Shown here: positions 1-9,533 of the stretch, in pieces
How the letters are laid out: each line of letters starts with the position of its first letter
Position numbering within the stretch: the stretch's first letter is position 1
Origin: Caldifarciminota bacterium
GTDB lineage: Bacteria > Hydrothermota > Tepidihabitantia > B3-TA06
Length of the DNA stretch: 55,953 bases
Assembly (NCBI GenBank): GCA_016934635.1
Contig: JAFGSK010000062.1
Coordinates: 1-55,953, forward strand
Reading direction: 5' to 3'
The notes under the pieces: model-generated
Database searches by the model: none
The model's input: the letters and a program-made list of their open reading frames with translations, nothing else
What the model was told of the DNA's origin: nothing
Made by a program: the position numbers and the translations under genes

Positions 1-2
1 CA

Positions 3-200
3 AAGGTCGAGTTCCTGCTTTACAACGTAAACGGACAGTTAATTCGCCGTATGCCTGGTAATGAGGTTGAGGTCGGCGAACATACCGTAACCTGGGATTT
101 GAAAGACGATAAGGGCCTTACGGTATCACCAGGAGTATACTTCCTCGAATTGCGGGCTACTGAAGGAGGAGTAAAGACAAAGATCGTAGTAACTCGTTAA
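3..200 (+). CDS. C-terminal end of a secreted protein with FlgD-Ig/T9SS-like sorting domain (partial)
   Basis: Only the last 65 codons are in the window; the 5' part lies to the left. The translation shows the typical end of a FlgD-Ig-like or type IX secretion C-terminal domain: a YNVNGQLIRR strand, then GEHTVTWDLKDDKG, then SPGVYFLELRA, ending in KTKIVVTR and TAA. In this family the domain forms a small beta sandwich at the end of large exported proteins of FCB-group and related bacteria and serves as a sorting signal or stalk. What precedes it cannot be known from this window. The domain class is clear; the function of the whole protein is unknown. Confidence 0.75.
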   Translation, partial: KVEFLLYNVNGQLIRRMPGNEVEVGEHTVTWDLKDDKGLTVSPGVYFLELRATEGGVKTKIVVTR

Positions 201-232
201 TTGTAGTTACAACATTAAGGATTCAGTGTTTC

Positions 233-255
233 CCCGTGCATTTCACCTGTACGGG
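233..255 (+). terminator. Possible hairpin terminator after the secreted-protein gene
   Basis: CCCGTGCA (233-240) can pair with TGTACGGG (248-255) around a 7-nt loop, with one G-U pair. The T-run after it is weak (TAATCGTATTTT), so it may be a weak terminator or a 3'-end stabilising hairpin. Confidence 0.4.
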
Positions 256-276
256 TAATCGTATTTTGACAATATA

Positions 277-304
277 TTGACTTATCCAGCTCCAGGCATA
301 AACT
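277..304 (+). promoter_or_regulatory. Promoter of addB-addA-era, leaderless start
   Basis: TTGACT (277-282) and TAAACT (299-304) are separated by 16 bp. The addB ATG begins at 311, six nucleotides after the -10 box, so transcription should start at or next to the A of the ATG. A second TTGACA at 266-271 has no matching -10. Confidence 0.55.
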
Positions 305-310
305 GGGCAG

Positions 311-2977
311 ATGGGTGATAAACCTCTAAGATTACTTGCATACCGTCCCCTCAGTTATTCAGGATTTATGCGAAATCTACTCCGAGATTTAGAGATCACT
401 GAGCGGTTCAGATGTGAAGAAATCCTTTACCTGACTCCAAACAAACGGCGGGCAAGGGCGGCTGAATTCGATATCCTTTCCTTGTATAAAGAAGATGTTA
501 ACATGACGCCTATCGCTTTGGATTTGCAAACTTTAGCCCAGAACCTCGTCCTTGCACGGTGCAGGAAAGGCATCGTAGATGAACGAGACCGGCGCTTTTT
601 ATTGCTTAAGCTCATAGGTCAAACGGCAGGATTATCATTCCGCGAGGAACATTTGGGACTCCTTTCCAATTTATATGCAGAACTTAAACGTCACTGGCCT
701 ACGGACTGGCATCAGATCCCTGAGCAGGCCAAAAAGACGATATTCGACCTGGATACAGCCCTGCGACTGAAACAATCAATCGAGCTTCTCGAAAGTTACG
801 ATCACTATTTAAATACTCAAGGACTTCTTGACCACGAAGATTTACTTCACCAAGCCATCGGGGAAGTTCCTATCCTTGCGTTTAAATTTCTGATCCTTGA
901 GGGATACTTTGAACCATGGACCTCTGAACAGCAGTTGTTTAAGGAACTGGTAAATCACATTCCTGAGATTCTCGTTATTATACCCGAAGATCCTGTGGCG
1001 CAAAAAGGAGAGAGGTTTTTCCAGGACTTCGGCTTCGTTCAATACCAAAGCGAACAACCACACCGGCTTCCTGTTTCATTCTGGCATCGTTACCCCTCGC
1101 GTGAAGACGAGGTTATTGCCATTGCCCGTAAGATATGTTCTTTGATTGAAGAAGGTATCTATCCTGACGAGATCATAGTAGTTTTTCCTGCGCTAGGCAC
1201 ATATCGACCTATTGTAGAGCGGGTGTTTTCACGTTATAGAATCAAGGTTCAGATATCACTCAGACCAAGGCTGGCAAGCCTTCCTGCGATCCGTGAGGTG
1301 TTAAACCTTTTAAATACTGCCGAAGGAGGCTTCCGTCGTCGTGACGTTGTAGGTTTGCTCCTGTCACGTTGTTTTCAAGATGTTCCGGACTCGGTAAGAC
1401 ATTGGCTGGATGTTCTTTCCCGTGACGCAGGGATAATTTCAGGTGCAAAGGTTTGGGCCGATTGGTTTGGCGCAAATCTGCCCCATAGATTGCGGGAACA
1501 TCCTGAAGCCGTCAGGTTAAATACCGAAATAAGAGATTTCATAGCGGAATTCATCTTAAGGCTTAAGGAATTTGTTCAGCCTCATGCCGCTAAAGCTTTC
1601 GTTGAGAAATTAAACGATGTATTGGATTGGTTAGGGTGGGAGCCTGGGGTAGAAGCCAGGCAAGGGTTCAAGGACATTGCCGAGAAACTCATCCGCATGG
1701 CGGAGCTTGCAGATTCAACCACGATGAGTCTGCGATTCTATCTCGATGTTCTAGAGATACTCTTTAAAAAAGAAGCGCCACATGAAGGTGAGGACAAGGA
1801 AGGCGTGATTCGGGTTATGCCTCTGGTTGAAAGCCGCTGGCTGGAAACCAAATACCTGTTCGTGGGAGGATTGGTAGACGGTGAGTTTCCGCGCAGACCT
1901 TATCGGGATCTTTTACTTCCCGATCGTCTGCGGGCAGCCCTGAATCTTCCTACAGTGGAGGATTCGTATCTAGATGCAGCCTTTGAGTTTCGCAGACTCA
2001 GTTCCATGGCTTCTAAAGCCTGTTACTTATCCGCTCCTTCGATGGAAGCGGACAGGCCTTTGCTTGCTTCGATCTTTCTACTCGAACGGGAAGAAAACGA
2101 AGAGGTAACTGATCCTGCGATTTATTGTACCGAGGAAGACCAGCTTCTTGAGAGATCCGAGGGCAACCAGATGAAGGAAGGGGTGAAGTTCGAGACATCT
2201 TCGGCTTTAGGGCTGTTAGGCGATCGCTTCGGGGAACACCACCCTTTTCGCGTGACTTTACTCGAGATATATCGCAACTGTCCTTTCCGGTACTACCTAA
2301 GTAAGGTTCTGGGACTTGAGGTTTCTGAGGAACCTACCCTCGAACCGGAGGGAAGGCTTTTGGGAACCATAATGCACGACATGCTGGAGGATCTATTTAA
2401 GAAAGGAGTCGATTTAAATCGGTTAGAAGAGCAATTTTGGGATTCGCTTCTCCACGAACTCGACCGCAGAAGACTAAACCCCTTTGTGCGATTGTGGATA
2501 GAGGATTGGGCAGGCGCACGAATGGACTGGTTTGCGGATACGGAAAGGGCACGTGCCGAGGCGGGTTGGATGTGCGATCCAGAGTGGTTGGAAAGACCGC
2601 TTGAGCTTAGGTTCAATGAGGAAGGATTCTTCTTAAAAGGACGTGTCGACAGGGTCGACTGGAAGGAAAACAGAGCAAAGGTACTCGATTACAAAACCGG
2701 AAAAGAGCGCTACTTCAAACTCAAGGTAAAAAAAGGAGAATCGATCCAGCTTCCGCTTTACGCGGAAATGATAAAAAGGCTGTACAACATCGAGGTTGAA
2801 TCGATAGGTATCTACGGGTTTGCGGATTCGAAAATAGACGAGATTGCTCTACCGGATCAAGCGATGCAGGACGCTGTGGGATTTGCCTGGCAGGCTATTG
2901 AAGGTATCCGGAACGGACATTTTCCTTCAATGAAATCTTCAATGTGCAGATACTGTGAATACTATGAATTCTGCTGA
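311..2977 (+). CDS. addB: AddB-like PD-(D/E)XK nuclease with inactivated helicase domain
   Basis: The 888-residue protein resembles the AddB subunit of AddAB, which processes double-strand DNA ends for RecA-dependent repair. The N-terminal two thirds has a UvrD-like layout but I see no Walker A motif near the N terminus, so this helicase domain is probably inactive. The C-terminal nuclease (about 640-888) shows the GRVDRVD and VLDYKTGK motifs (D793-Y-K795), then QLPLYAEM. Four cysteines, C657 and C879/C882/C888, match the iron-sulfur staple of AddB. The ATG at 311 sits directly behind a promoter with no ribosome-binding site. addA follows after 25 bp. The family assignment is firm; the exact subunit name follows the neighbour. 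Confidence 0.85.
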   Translation: MGDKPLRLLAYRPLSYSGFMRNLLRDLEITERFRCEEILYLTPNKRRARAAEFDILSLYKEDVNMTPIALDLQTLAQNLVLARCRKGIVDERDRRFLLLKLIGQTAGLSFREEHLGLLSNLYAELKRHWPTDWHQIPEQAKKTIFDLDTALRLKQSIELLESYDHYLNTQGLLDHEDLLHQAIGEVPILAFKFLILEGYFEPWTSEQQLFKELVNHIPEILVIIPEDPVAQKGERFFQDFGFVQYQSEQPHRLPVSFWHRYPSREDEVIAIARKICSLIEEGIYPDEIIVVFPALGTYRPIVERVFSRYRIKVQISLRPRLASLPAIREVLNLLNTAEGGFRRRDVVGLLLSRCFQDVPDSVRHWLDVLSRDAGIISGAKVWADWFGANLPHRLREHPEAVRLNTEIRDFIAEFILRLKEFVQPHAAKAFVEKLNDVLDWLGWEPGVEARQGFKDIAEKLIRMAELADSTTMSLRFYLDVLEILFKKEAPHEGEDKEGVIRVMPLVESRWLETKYLFVGGLVDGEFPRRPYRDLLLPDRLRAALNLPTVEDSYLDAAFEFRRLSSMASKACYLSAPSMEADRPLLASIFLLEREENEEVTDPAIYCTEEDQLLERSEGNQMKEGVKFETSSALGLLGDRFGEHHPFRVTLLEIYRNCPFRYYLSKVLGLEVSEEPTLEPEGRLLGTIMHDMLEDLFKKGVDLNRLEEQFWDSLLHELDRRRLNPFVRLWIEDWAGARMDWFADTERARAEAGWMCDPEWLERPLELRFNEEGFFLKGRVDRVDWKENRAKVLDYKTGKERYFKLKVKKGESIQLPLYAEMIKRLYNIEVESIGIYGFADSKIDEIALPDQAMQDAVGFAWQAIEGIRNGHFPSMKSSMCRYCEYYEFC

Positions 2978-3002
2978 GAACACCTGGGAGGAGAAATAGC
3001 GC

Positions 3003-6000
3003 ATGAAATCTCACAAAGGTATTCCCAAAAAGACTCATCTGGACGTTACAAAGAGCCTTATTTTTTCCTCTCCTGCAGGTTCAGGCAAGACTCAGAAGCT
3101 TGCCGAACGTTACGTGGCACTCCTTGAAGCAGGGGTTTTACCTCAGCGTATCCTGGCCATTACATTCACCGAAAAAGCCGCTGCCGAGATGAAGGAACGT
3201 GTACTTAAGCTGCTTCGTGAACATTCACCCGAGTTGCACGACCAGATTCAATCGAATCTCTCAAGGTTCAGGATTTCTACTGTACACGCCTTTGCAATGT
3301 CCGTACTTGAGCGCTTCGCCTTTGATCTCGATCTTGCGCCTGATCTCGATATACTGGACGCTATCGAAGCCGACCTTTTACGTGAAGAGGTGATTCGTGA
3401 CGGCCTGGTCGAACTCGGGATGCTGGATAACGAAGTATCACTATGGGTTCGTCATCTTACCCTGACCGAAGGTTGGACCAGCCTTCAAATCAAGATACGA
3501 TCATTGTTCAAGCATATCCCTCAAAGTTACATGGCCTTGAATGCCGCGCCGCAGGAATTGACACAAGTCTATTTTAAATCATTCAGGACGCTTAAGGATT
3601 CATGGGGCATGGAGTTCTGGGAGGCGTCGGGTTTTGCAGGGCTTCCTGAATCCGACAACCGACGCAGACACTTGCGAGCGGTAAGGGCACTTTTAGATAA
3701 GGTTGCTCCAAGATTTATCACCCAGGCTGGAACCCTTCGCAAACGTTTGCCTAAAGCTGAACTCGAACGTGAAGGGTTTAGGAAGAGAGCTGAGGTATTT
3801 CAAAGATACCACGAGGTCTTCTGGCAATGGCATGCAGCAGTGCAGACCGAAGGTTTTCTGTCCGTATTTCGCCATCTGGCGGAACGTTACGAGGAACGCA
3901 AACATGCCGATCGAAAGCTGGACTTTGCCGATCTCGAGTACAAGCTCTATGAGGTGCTTTACCATTCCGATAACTGGTCGAACGTTCTTCAAAGTTTTGA
4001 CGAGCAGACCGACCACATATTGGTCGATGAATTCCAGGATACCAACGGTCTGCAATGGGCGATCGTGAGTAAACTGGCGGAGGAATGGCGTGCAGGCATG
4101 GGTGCAAAGCGGGAGTCGGGCAAGGTACCGACTTTATTCCTGGTCGGTGACGAAAAGCAATCGATTTATCTTTTCAGGGGCGCTAATGTCGAAGTATTCA
4201 GGCGAGCCAAGCGAGAGATGAAGGAATGGATGGGCCAAGCGTTCGAGGAGGTTACTTTGAGGGAGAATTACCGGAGCTTGCCCAGGATCGTCGATTTCGT
4301 GAACCGGCTCTTCTCCAAATTGATGAGCGGGGGAACCGAAGACTGGCAAACCTCATACGATAAATTCCGGCATATGCGGGAACCTGAAGAAACCGCAGGA
4401 CACGTGGAGGTTTTGCTTACTCGAACCCAGGATAAGTTAAGTATGGAGGAGATGAAGGCTTTTGAGGCTCAAACTGTAGCCCAAAGGATCACCGAGATTG
4501 TCGGAAACCTTCCGGTTTTCGATAAGATTAACGGGAAGGAGCATCAGAGAACATGTGAGTTCGCAGATATTACCCTGCTTCTGCGCCGTCGTACTCATCT
4601 TGATAAATACGAGGAGGCATTGCGTCGTCAAAACATTCCGTTTGTTGTAGTGCAGGGAACTGGGTTTCATTCCTCGCCCGAGGTGGTGCTTTTGAGGCAG
4701 TTGGTTCGGGTTCTGCCAAATCCCAGGGAAACAACGGCACTTTACTGGATACTGCGTTCGCCTTTATGCGGTTTGTCCGAAGAACAGATCTTGCGCATAG
4801 CATGTTCCGAGGAAGGTACGGATTTTTGGGAACGTTTCAGGAAATACTCGGCTTCGGGTGCAGATCCCGGAACATCCTGGTTAGAGGATGTTTTTAAGGA
4901 AGTAGACCGGATTCCATCCGCAATTCTCTTTGAAAAGATCCTGAGGGAAAGGCGTCTGTGGTCGTACTATTCCACTAGGCAGGAGGCGGAGAACATAAGA
5001 AAGTTCCTGCGGATCATTGAGGATTTCGACCGGGAAGGCCTTTCCTGCTATGAGATCGCCGAACGACTCGAGCGTATGAGCACGAGGGAAGAGGAACCTA
5101 AGGCAAATGTCAATACCGAAGGGATGAATGCGGTTCGACTCATGACTATCCATGCCGCAAAAGGTCTTGATTCAAACGTTGTGTTCCTGGTTGGAATGGA
5201 TGATGTTTCAGGCCGTCGACCCGAGTCTTTGGCCTTAAGGGAGGAGGCGCAGCAGGTGCTTTTGACCTTTACTGATTCGCAGGATCATCCGGAACGGATT
5301 TTATGGAAGGCCAAGCTGGCGGAAGAGGAAAAGAGGCTTTTCTACGTAGCATGTACACGGGCGCGAGACGCTCTTTTCCTTTCAGGGGTTTGGGGTCCCT
5401 CGGTTGGCGGTTGGCTGACCTATCTGGTAGAAGGATTCGAGTTGAGTGAGGTGATGGATAAAATCCAGATGCCTGTGGCGCCTGAAGGGGTGGCGTTAGA
5501 GGTACGTACACATCGAGAAGCCCTGGAACAAGTGGTAGTTGCGGAGCTTGTTCGAGAAGACCTTGATGTCCCGAAGACCCTTGAGCGTAACTGGTCTCAA
5601 CGCAAGGGTAGTCTGGTAACGGTCAGCGACGAATTGGAGGCATCCTTCAATCAAACGCAGGGATTACGGTATTTCGGCGAGATTATTCACGCAGTTCTTG
5701 AGCGAATTTCAAAAGGCAGCTTGTCCGATGACCGGGAAGCGATAAAACAGGCGGTGCGCGTCCAGGTCTTTTCTTTCGATCTTGCCCCCTCAAGGGTACC
5801 TGCCTATCAGGAAAAGATTATTCATCATATCGATAACCTGCGAACCTCAGGATTACTGGAACAGGTTATTCTGCCCCAAAAGAATGCCCATACCGAGGTT
5901 GGCTTCAGGCTCAGGCAGGGTTCAAAGACCATCACTGGCCGCATCGACCGTGTCCTGGTTATACCCGAAGGCTTACACGTAATCGACTACAAGTCGTTTC

Positions 6001-6149
6001 CTTCCGAGGCCAAAACACCCCGAACACTCAAGGCGACCTATGCGCCGCAGCTTGCTGTTTACGGCAAGGCAGCTGCAGGGCTTTTCTCGAAGCCGGTACT
6101 CAAGAGGAGCCTCTTGTTCACTGCCGATGCAAAGATGATGGAGTTTTGA
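3003..6149 (+). CDS. addA: AddA-like UvrD/RecB superfamily helicase-nuclease
   Basis: The 1048-residue protein carries the full set of superfamily 1A helicase motifs: Walker A AGSGKT (K29), ITFTEKAAAEM, Walker B ILVDEFQDT (about 339), VGDEKQSIYLFRGA, LRENYRS, VRLMTIHAAKGLD and FYVACTRARDALF. A C-terminal RecB-type nuclease follows, with HAVLERI, GRIDRVL and VIDYKSF (about 994). With AddB it would form the DNA-end resection complex. A GGGAGGAGA site lies upstream of the ATG. The stop TGA overlaps the era ATG by one base, so translation is probably coupled. The length is somewhat short for AddA but all motifs are present. Confidence 0.9.
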   Translation: MKSHKGIPKKTHLDVTKSLIFSSPAGSGKTQKLAERYVALLEAGVLPQRILAITFTEKAAAEMKERVLKLLREHSPELHDQIQSNLSRFRISTVHAFAMSVLERFAFDLDLAPDLDILDAIEADLLREEVIRDGLVELGMLDNEVSLWVRHLTLTEGWTSLQIKIRSLFKHIPQSYMALNAAPQELTQVYFKSFRTLKDSWGMEFWEASGFAGLPESDNRRRHLRAVRALLDKVAPRFITQAGTLRKRLPKAELEREGFRKRAEVFQRYHEVFWQWHAAVQTEGFLSVFRHLAERYEERKHADRKLDFADLEYKLYEVLYHSDNWSNVLQSFDEQTDHILVDEFQDTNGLQWAIVSKLAEEWRAGMGAKRESGKVPTLFLVGDEKQSIYLFRGANVEVFRRAKREMKEWMGQAFEEVTLRENYRSLPRIVDFVNRLFSKLMSGGTEDWQTSYDKFRHMREPEETAGHVEVLLTRTQDKLSMEEMKAFEAQTVAQRITEIVGNLPVFDKINGKEHQRTCEFADITLLLRRRTHLDKYEEALRRQNIPFVVVQGTGFHSSPEVVLLRQLVRVLPNPRETTALYWILRSPLCGLSEEQILRIACSEEGTDFWERFRKYSASGADPGTSWLEDVFKEVDRIPSAILFEKILRERRLWSYYSTRQEAENIRKFLRIIEDFDREGLSCYEIAERLERMSTREEEPKANVNTEGMNAVRLMTIHAAKGLDSNVVFLVGMDDVSGRRPESLALREEAQQVLLTFTDSQDHPERILWKAKLAEEEKRLFYVACTRARDALFLSGVWGPSVGGWLTYLVEGFELSEVMDKIQMPVAPEGVALEVRTHREALEQVVVAELVREDLDVPKTLERNWSQRKGSLVTVSDELEASFNQTQGLRYFGEIIHAVLERISKGSLSDDREAIKQAVRVQVFSFDLAPSRVPAYQEKIIHHIDNLRTSGLLEQVILPQKNAHTEVGFRLRQGSKTITGRIDRVLVIPEGLHVIDYKSFPSEAKTPRTLKATYAPQLAVYGKAAAGLFSKPVLKRSLLFTADAKMMEF

Positions 6150-7045
6150 TGCCTAAGAGCGCTTTCGTTGCAATTGTAGGACCGCCGAATGTGGGCAAGT
6201 CCACGCTTCTCAACAGTTATCTGGGCATGAAGCTTTCCGCGGTATCCCGCCGTGCCCAGACCACCTCGCAGAACATACTCGGTATACTGACAACAAAGGA
6301 AGGCCAGCTCGTGTTCCTGGATACACCGGGATTAGTCGAACGCAAGGGCGCTGTGTACGAGTTCATGCGTACCGAGATAACGACCGCACTCGAGGACGCC
6401 GATCTGGTTCTTCTCATGGTAGAGCCTGGATACGAACCTGGTGAGAACCTTGCTCTGTTCATTCGTTCGGTGAAGAAATCCCTCATCCTAGCCATAAACA
6501 AGGTCGACAACGTAGGGGATAAGAACCTCTTGCTTCCACTTATCGAGCGCTACAAAGACCTAGGGCTTTCCGACATCCATCTCATTTCCGCACTAACGGG
6601 CGACGGCCTTGCCGCGTTGCTTGCGAACCTTTTCGAGCTTGCCCCTGAAGGCGAGGCTTACTATCCCGAGGACCAGCCCACGACCTTTCCCATGCGCTTC
6701 TTTGCAGCAGAGGCGATAAGGGAGGCTGTGTTCGAGCTATATGGTGAGGAGATTCCACATTCGGTTTTCGTGGAGATAGAAGAATACAGGGAGCAGAATC
6801 GGAAAAAGGACCTCGTGAGAGCGGTGCTATACGTAGAACGTGAATCCCAGAAGCCTATTGTGCTTGGACGTGGGGGAGAGGCAATAAAAAGGCTGGGAAC
6901 CAGGGCCAGGAAGAAGATTGAGCTACTTTCGGGCCGACCAATTTTTCTCCAGTTGCACGTTAAGGTTGCCAAGAACTGGCGCAAGGACGAGGCGTTTGTG
7001 CGCCGGGCAATGAGGCCGCCTGAGAAGTATCTGTCTGAAGACTAA
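6149..7045 (+). CDS. era: GTPase Era
   Basis: Era binds the 3' end of 16S rRNA and supports 30S subunit maturation. The sequence shows G1 GPPNVGKST near the N terminus, G3 DTPG, G4 NKVD and a C-terminal KH domain with GRGGEAIKRLGTRARKKIE; the 298-residue length is normal. I chose the ATG at 6149 rather than the in-frame TTG three bases earlier, because GGAG at 6139-6142 is correctly spaced and the TGATG overlap with addA is a common coupling arrangement. Third gene of the addB-addA-era operon. Confidence 0.95.
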   Translation: MPKSAFVAIVGPPNVGKSTLLNSYLGMKLSAVSRRAQTTSQNILGILTTKEGQLVFLDTPGLVERKGAVYEFMRTEITTALEDADLVLLMVEPGYEPGENLALFIRSVKKSLILAINKVDNVGDKNLLLPLIERYKDLGLSDIHLISALTGDGLAALLANLFELAPEGEAYYPEDQPTTFPMRFFAAEAIREAVFELYGEEIPHSVFVEIEEYREQNRKKDLVRAVLYVERESQKPIVLGRGGEAIKRLGTRARKKIELLSGRPIFLQLHVKVAKNWRKDEAFVRRAMRPPEKYLSED

Positions 7046-7309
7046 ATAATCTGTAATCTTGATTATACCAGATCGTAAGTGCACGGCATGCCGCGCCTTT
7101 ATTTTCTTCCGAAGGGAGGCTGTCGATCAAGTTTGAATTACCTCAGATTATCCAAATCAACGTAGACTTCCGACTCGCCTGCTCGGTTAATTCTCTTATA
7201 AACGCAGTTCAATTAAAACTATCGATTTCTGCTTTGTGTGCTTTGTGGTGTTGTAAGCTCCTTTTGGTCCCTACCTCGCGTCCGACAATCCCAAGGGAGA
7301 GAGGGGATA
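7046..7309. other. Intergenic region after era
   Basis: No convincing gene is seen here. A palindrome, CGGCATGCCG at 7084-7093, followed by CGCCTTTATTTTCTT, may be a weak terminator for era. The rest is AT-rich sequence without clear structure up to the promoter at 7310. Confidence 0.4.
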
Positions 7310-7337
7310 TTGACTAAATCCGGCGAACGGATATACT
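7310..7337 (+). promoter_or_regulatory. Promoter of the secreted repeat protein
   Basis: TTGACT (7310-7315) and TATACT (7332-7337) with a 16-bp spacer. The start codon is about 90 nt downstream, so this unit has a real 5' leader. Confidence 0.55.
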
Positions 7338-7361
7338 TCCAGCATTCCTATAGGTCAAAAT

Positions 7362-7408
7362 GGCGGGGAGGGTAGCATTCTCCTTCGCCCAAAACGCCGC
7401 ACATCGGC
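7362..7408 (+). other. Two-hairpin structured mRNA leader
   Basis: Within the leader, GGCG (7362-7365) pairs with CGCC (7386-7389) and GGAG (7367-7370) with CTCC (7380-7383), forming one interrupted stem. GCCG (7396-7399) pairs with CGGC (7405-7408) in a second small hairpin just before the GAGAGGAG ribosome-binding site. It could stabilise the mRNA or control translation. No known riboswitch class was recognised. Confidence 0.35.
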
Positions 7409-7427
7409 ATACGTGAGAGGAGACGTA

Positions 7428-9446
7428 ATGAAAAAAGCCTTCGTATTACTGCTCGTGTTCGCAGCAGTACTCCTAGCTCAGGAATGGAGCGTAGAGCTTC
7501 TTCCCCCTCCACCCGAACAGTTCTTCATGGAGCAGATGTGGAATTGCATCGTCTTTAATCCCGAAGTCGAACCGGTCGAGGTGACGCTATACGGATGGGT
7601 AACCCACGAGGGCGCCGAGATTGTACACGCCCGCAGCAACGTGATACTCATCCCGCCCGGACCCAGGCCGATCACCTTTGCGGATATCACCACGGTCCAG
7701 GACGAGTGGTACGACCCGACATATGAGAAGGTAATAGAGAGCCAGGGCGCGCTCCCCGCAGGTGTGTACACCTACTGCCTCGAGGTCGAGAGCGCAGTCA
7801 CGGGCGAGGTGCTCGCAGAGGACTGCGGCGAGCGTCGGGGTGTCAGCCCGTCACCGCCCAAGCTTCTTGCCCCGCCTGACGGTTCTGAAGTTCCGGATCC
7901 ATTTCCCACGTTCATCTGGGCACCGCCAATTCCACCCCAGGACGTAACCTACCGGCTGTGCATCGTTGAAGTACCTGAAGAGCTTACACCGGAGGAGGCC
8001 ATAGATGCGGCAGAGCCATGGTTCGAAGAGAGCGAGATTCCCGTAACATCGTTTCAGTATCCTGTCGATGCCCGTTCGCTCGAAGAGAGCATGGAATACG
8101 CCTGGCAGGTCAACGCTTTCAGTGGGCCTATCCTCGTAGGGACCTCCGATACCTGGGCTTTCATCGTAATGACCGCTGTTCCTGTTTCCAGACTCGACTC
8201 GTGCCAGTGTTATTATGATGAGGAAACGGGTATCATGTGGCACGGCATAGGTCGCGGAGGAACCCAGGGTGTACCTAAGGATTCCTGCACCTACGTAGTT
8301 ACAGTTGACGGCAAGCTGTACCATGCCGATGGCAGGATATGGACTCCTCAAGGAGGAATGACTGCAAACGACAGGTGCAAGCTTTTCCTTGCTAAAAACG
8401 GCATGTTTCACTTCGACGGTACAAAGTGGGTGCCTGCCGGTGACTTTTACGAATGCAACCATGTTTTGGCCGAGAACGGTATGTTTCACTTTAACGGAAA
8501 GACCTGGGTGAAGATTTCGGACGATTCCTGCACCTACGTTTACACCGTGGCATCCTCGGGTCAGGGCAATAACCGTATCATGTACCACTACAACGGAACG
8601 ACCTGGGAGAAGGTGGCAGCCAGGAAATGCCAGCTCTACGTGGCCATAAACGGTCTCTATCACTTCGACGGCATCAAATGGATTGAGACAAGGTTAAAGA
8701 AGTGCAATGCGGTAAAGGCCGAGAACGGCATGTTCCACTTCAATGGTTCGACCTGGGTGAGGATACCTGACGACTCCTGCACATACGTTCATACCGTTGC
8801 TACCTCGGGCCAGGGTGATACGCCTGTAATGTACCATTACGACGGTATAAAATGGAACAGGGTTCAAGAGACCGAGTGCGAAATCTATCGAGCCTACAAC
8901 GGGATGTTCCACTACGACGGAAGAAAATGGCATGAAATCAAGCCTGAGAAATGCAAAGGAGTATTGGCGGAGAACGGGATGTATCACTTCAACGGCACCG
9001 AATGGGTAAGGGTCCGAGAAGACTCCTGCACCTATATCTTTACCTCCAATTCCTCAGGTAACGGAGAAACTCCTATAATGTACCACTTCGACGGTTCCTT
9101 CTGGAGAACGGTACGATCCCAGAGATGCCAGCTCTATCGCGCTTACAACGGTATGTTCCATTTCGGTCGCAATGGATGGAAGAAGATAGAGAAGTTCAAG
9201 ACATGCAACCATGTACTGGCCGAGAACGGCATGTATCATTTCAACGGCTCGGACTGGGACAGGATTCCGGACGTAACCTGCACCCACGTTTACACCGTTG
9301 CCTCCACCCGTGAAGGATATACACCCCATGTGTATCATTACAACGGTACACAGTGGGAAATGATTCGAGAGACTGCAGGCACTCGTATTGAGGCTATAAA
9401 CGGAACCTACCGGTACGACGGTCGCCGATGGATAAGGGAGAGATAG
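7428..9446 (+). CDS. Secreted protein with triad-arranged Cys/NG/W repeats
   Basis: The ATG at 7428 follows GAGAGGAGA and opens a clear signal peptide (MKKAFVLLLVFAAVLLA); an upstream in-frame GTG at 7413 is less likely. The mature N-terminal part (to about residue 280) looks like beta-sandwich domains: an extracellular adhesion-like segment, then a fibronectin-like segment starting at PPKLLAPPDGSEVP. The rest is made of short units ending in NGM(F/Y)HF(N/D)GxxW, most carrying one cysteine, in a repeating three-unit order. I do not recognise the family; a beta-propeller or solenoid is possible. It precedes an outer-membrane barrel gene by 87 bp, so it is probably exported to the periplasm or surface. 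Signal peptide and repeats are certain; the role is unknown. Confidence 0.85.
   Translation: MKKAFVLLLVFAAVLLAQEWSVELLPPPPEQFFMEQMWNCIVFNPEVEPVEVTLYGWVTHEGAEIVHARSNVILIPPGPRPITFADITTVQDEWYDPTYEKVIESQGALPAGVYTYCLEVESAVTGEVLAEDCGERRGVSPSPPKLLAPPDGSEVPDPFPTFIWAPPIPPQDVTYRLCIVEVPEELTPEEAIDAAEPWFEESEIPVTSFQYPVDARSLEESMEYAWQVNAFSGPILVGTSDTWAFIVMTAVPVSRLDSCQCYYDEETGIMWHGIGRGGTQGVPKDSCTYVVTVDGKLYHADGRIWTPQGGMTANDRCKLFLAKNGMFHFDGTKWVPAGDFYECNHVLAENGMFHFNGKTWVKISDDSCTYVYTVASSGQGNNRIMYHYNGTTWEKVAARKCQLYVAINGLYHFDGIKWIETRLKKCNAVKAENGMFHFNGSTWVRIPDDSCTYVHTVATSGQGDTPVMYHYDGIKWNRVQETECEIYRAYNGMFHYDGRKWHEIKPEKCKGVLAENGMYHFNGTEWVRVREDSCTYIFTSNSSGNGETPIMYHFDGSFWRTVRSQRCQLYRAYNGMFHFGRNGWKKIEKFKTCNHVLAENGMYHFNGSDWDRIPDVTCTHVYTVASTREGYTPHVYHYNGTQWEMIRETAGTRIEAINGTYRYDGRRWIRER
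8280..9443 (+). repeat. Coding tandem repeats, triads with 243-252 bp period
   Basis: Repeats start at the DSC or VTC codons at 8280, 8523, 8772, 9021 and 9273, giving periods of 243, 249, 249 and 252 bp. Each triad contains three units (A about 33, B about 26, C 24 residues). Unit A has DSCTYVxT and a YHYNG core, unit B has CxLYxAxNGM, and unit C has CNxVxAENGM. The last partial triad ends with a B-like unit in which the cysteine is lost. Confidence 0.9.
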
Positions 9447-9489
9447 GATTCCGTAGTCCTCAGATAACGGGTAATTAAGAGGTTTTGCC

Positions 9490-9511
9490 GAGGGTGGTGA
9501 GAACCGCCCTC
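9490..9511 (+). other. Intergenic hairpin with GNRA-type loop
   Basis: GAGGGTGGT (9490-9498) pairs with ACCGCCCTC (9503-9511) with one G-U pair; the loop is GAGA, a GNRA tetraloop. No T-run follows, so it looks more like an mRNA-processing or stability element between two co-transcribed genes than a strong terminator. Confidence 0.55.
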
Positions 9512-9533
9512 AGCACCCCTTAGGAGGTTTTTT

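Noticed and set aside
7851..8663. A 270-residue open frame on the minus strand opposite the repeat protein gene
   Set aside because: It mirrors the codon pattern of the repeat gene, has no ribosome-binding site or recognisable domain, and the plus-strand protein has a signal peptide and clear repeats.
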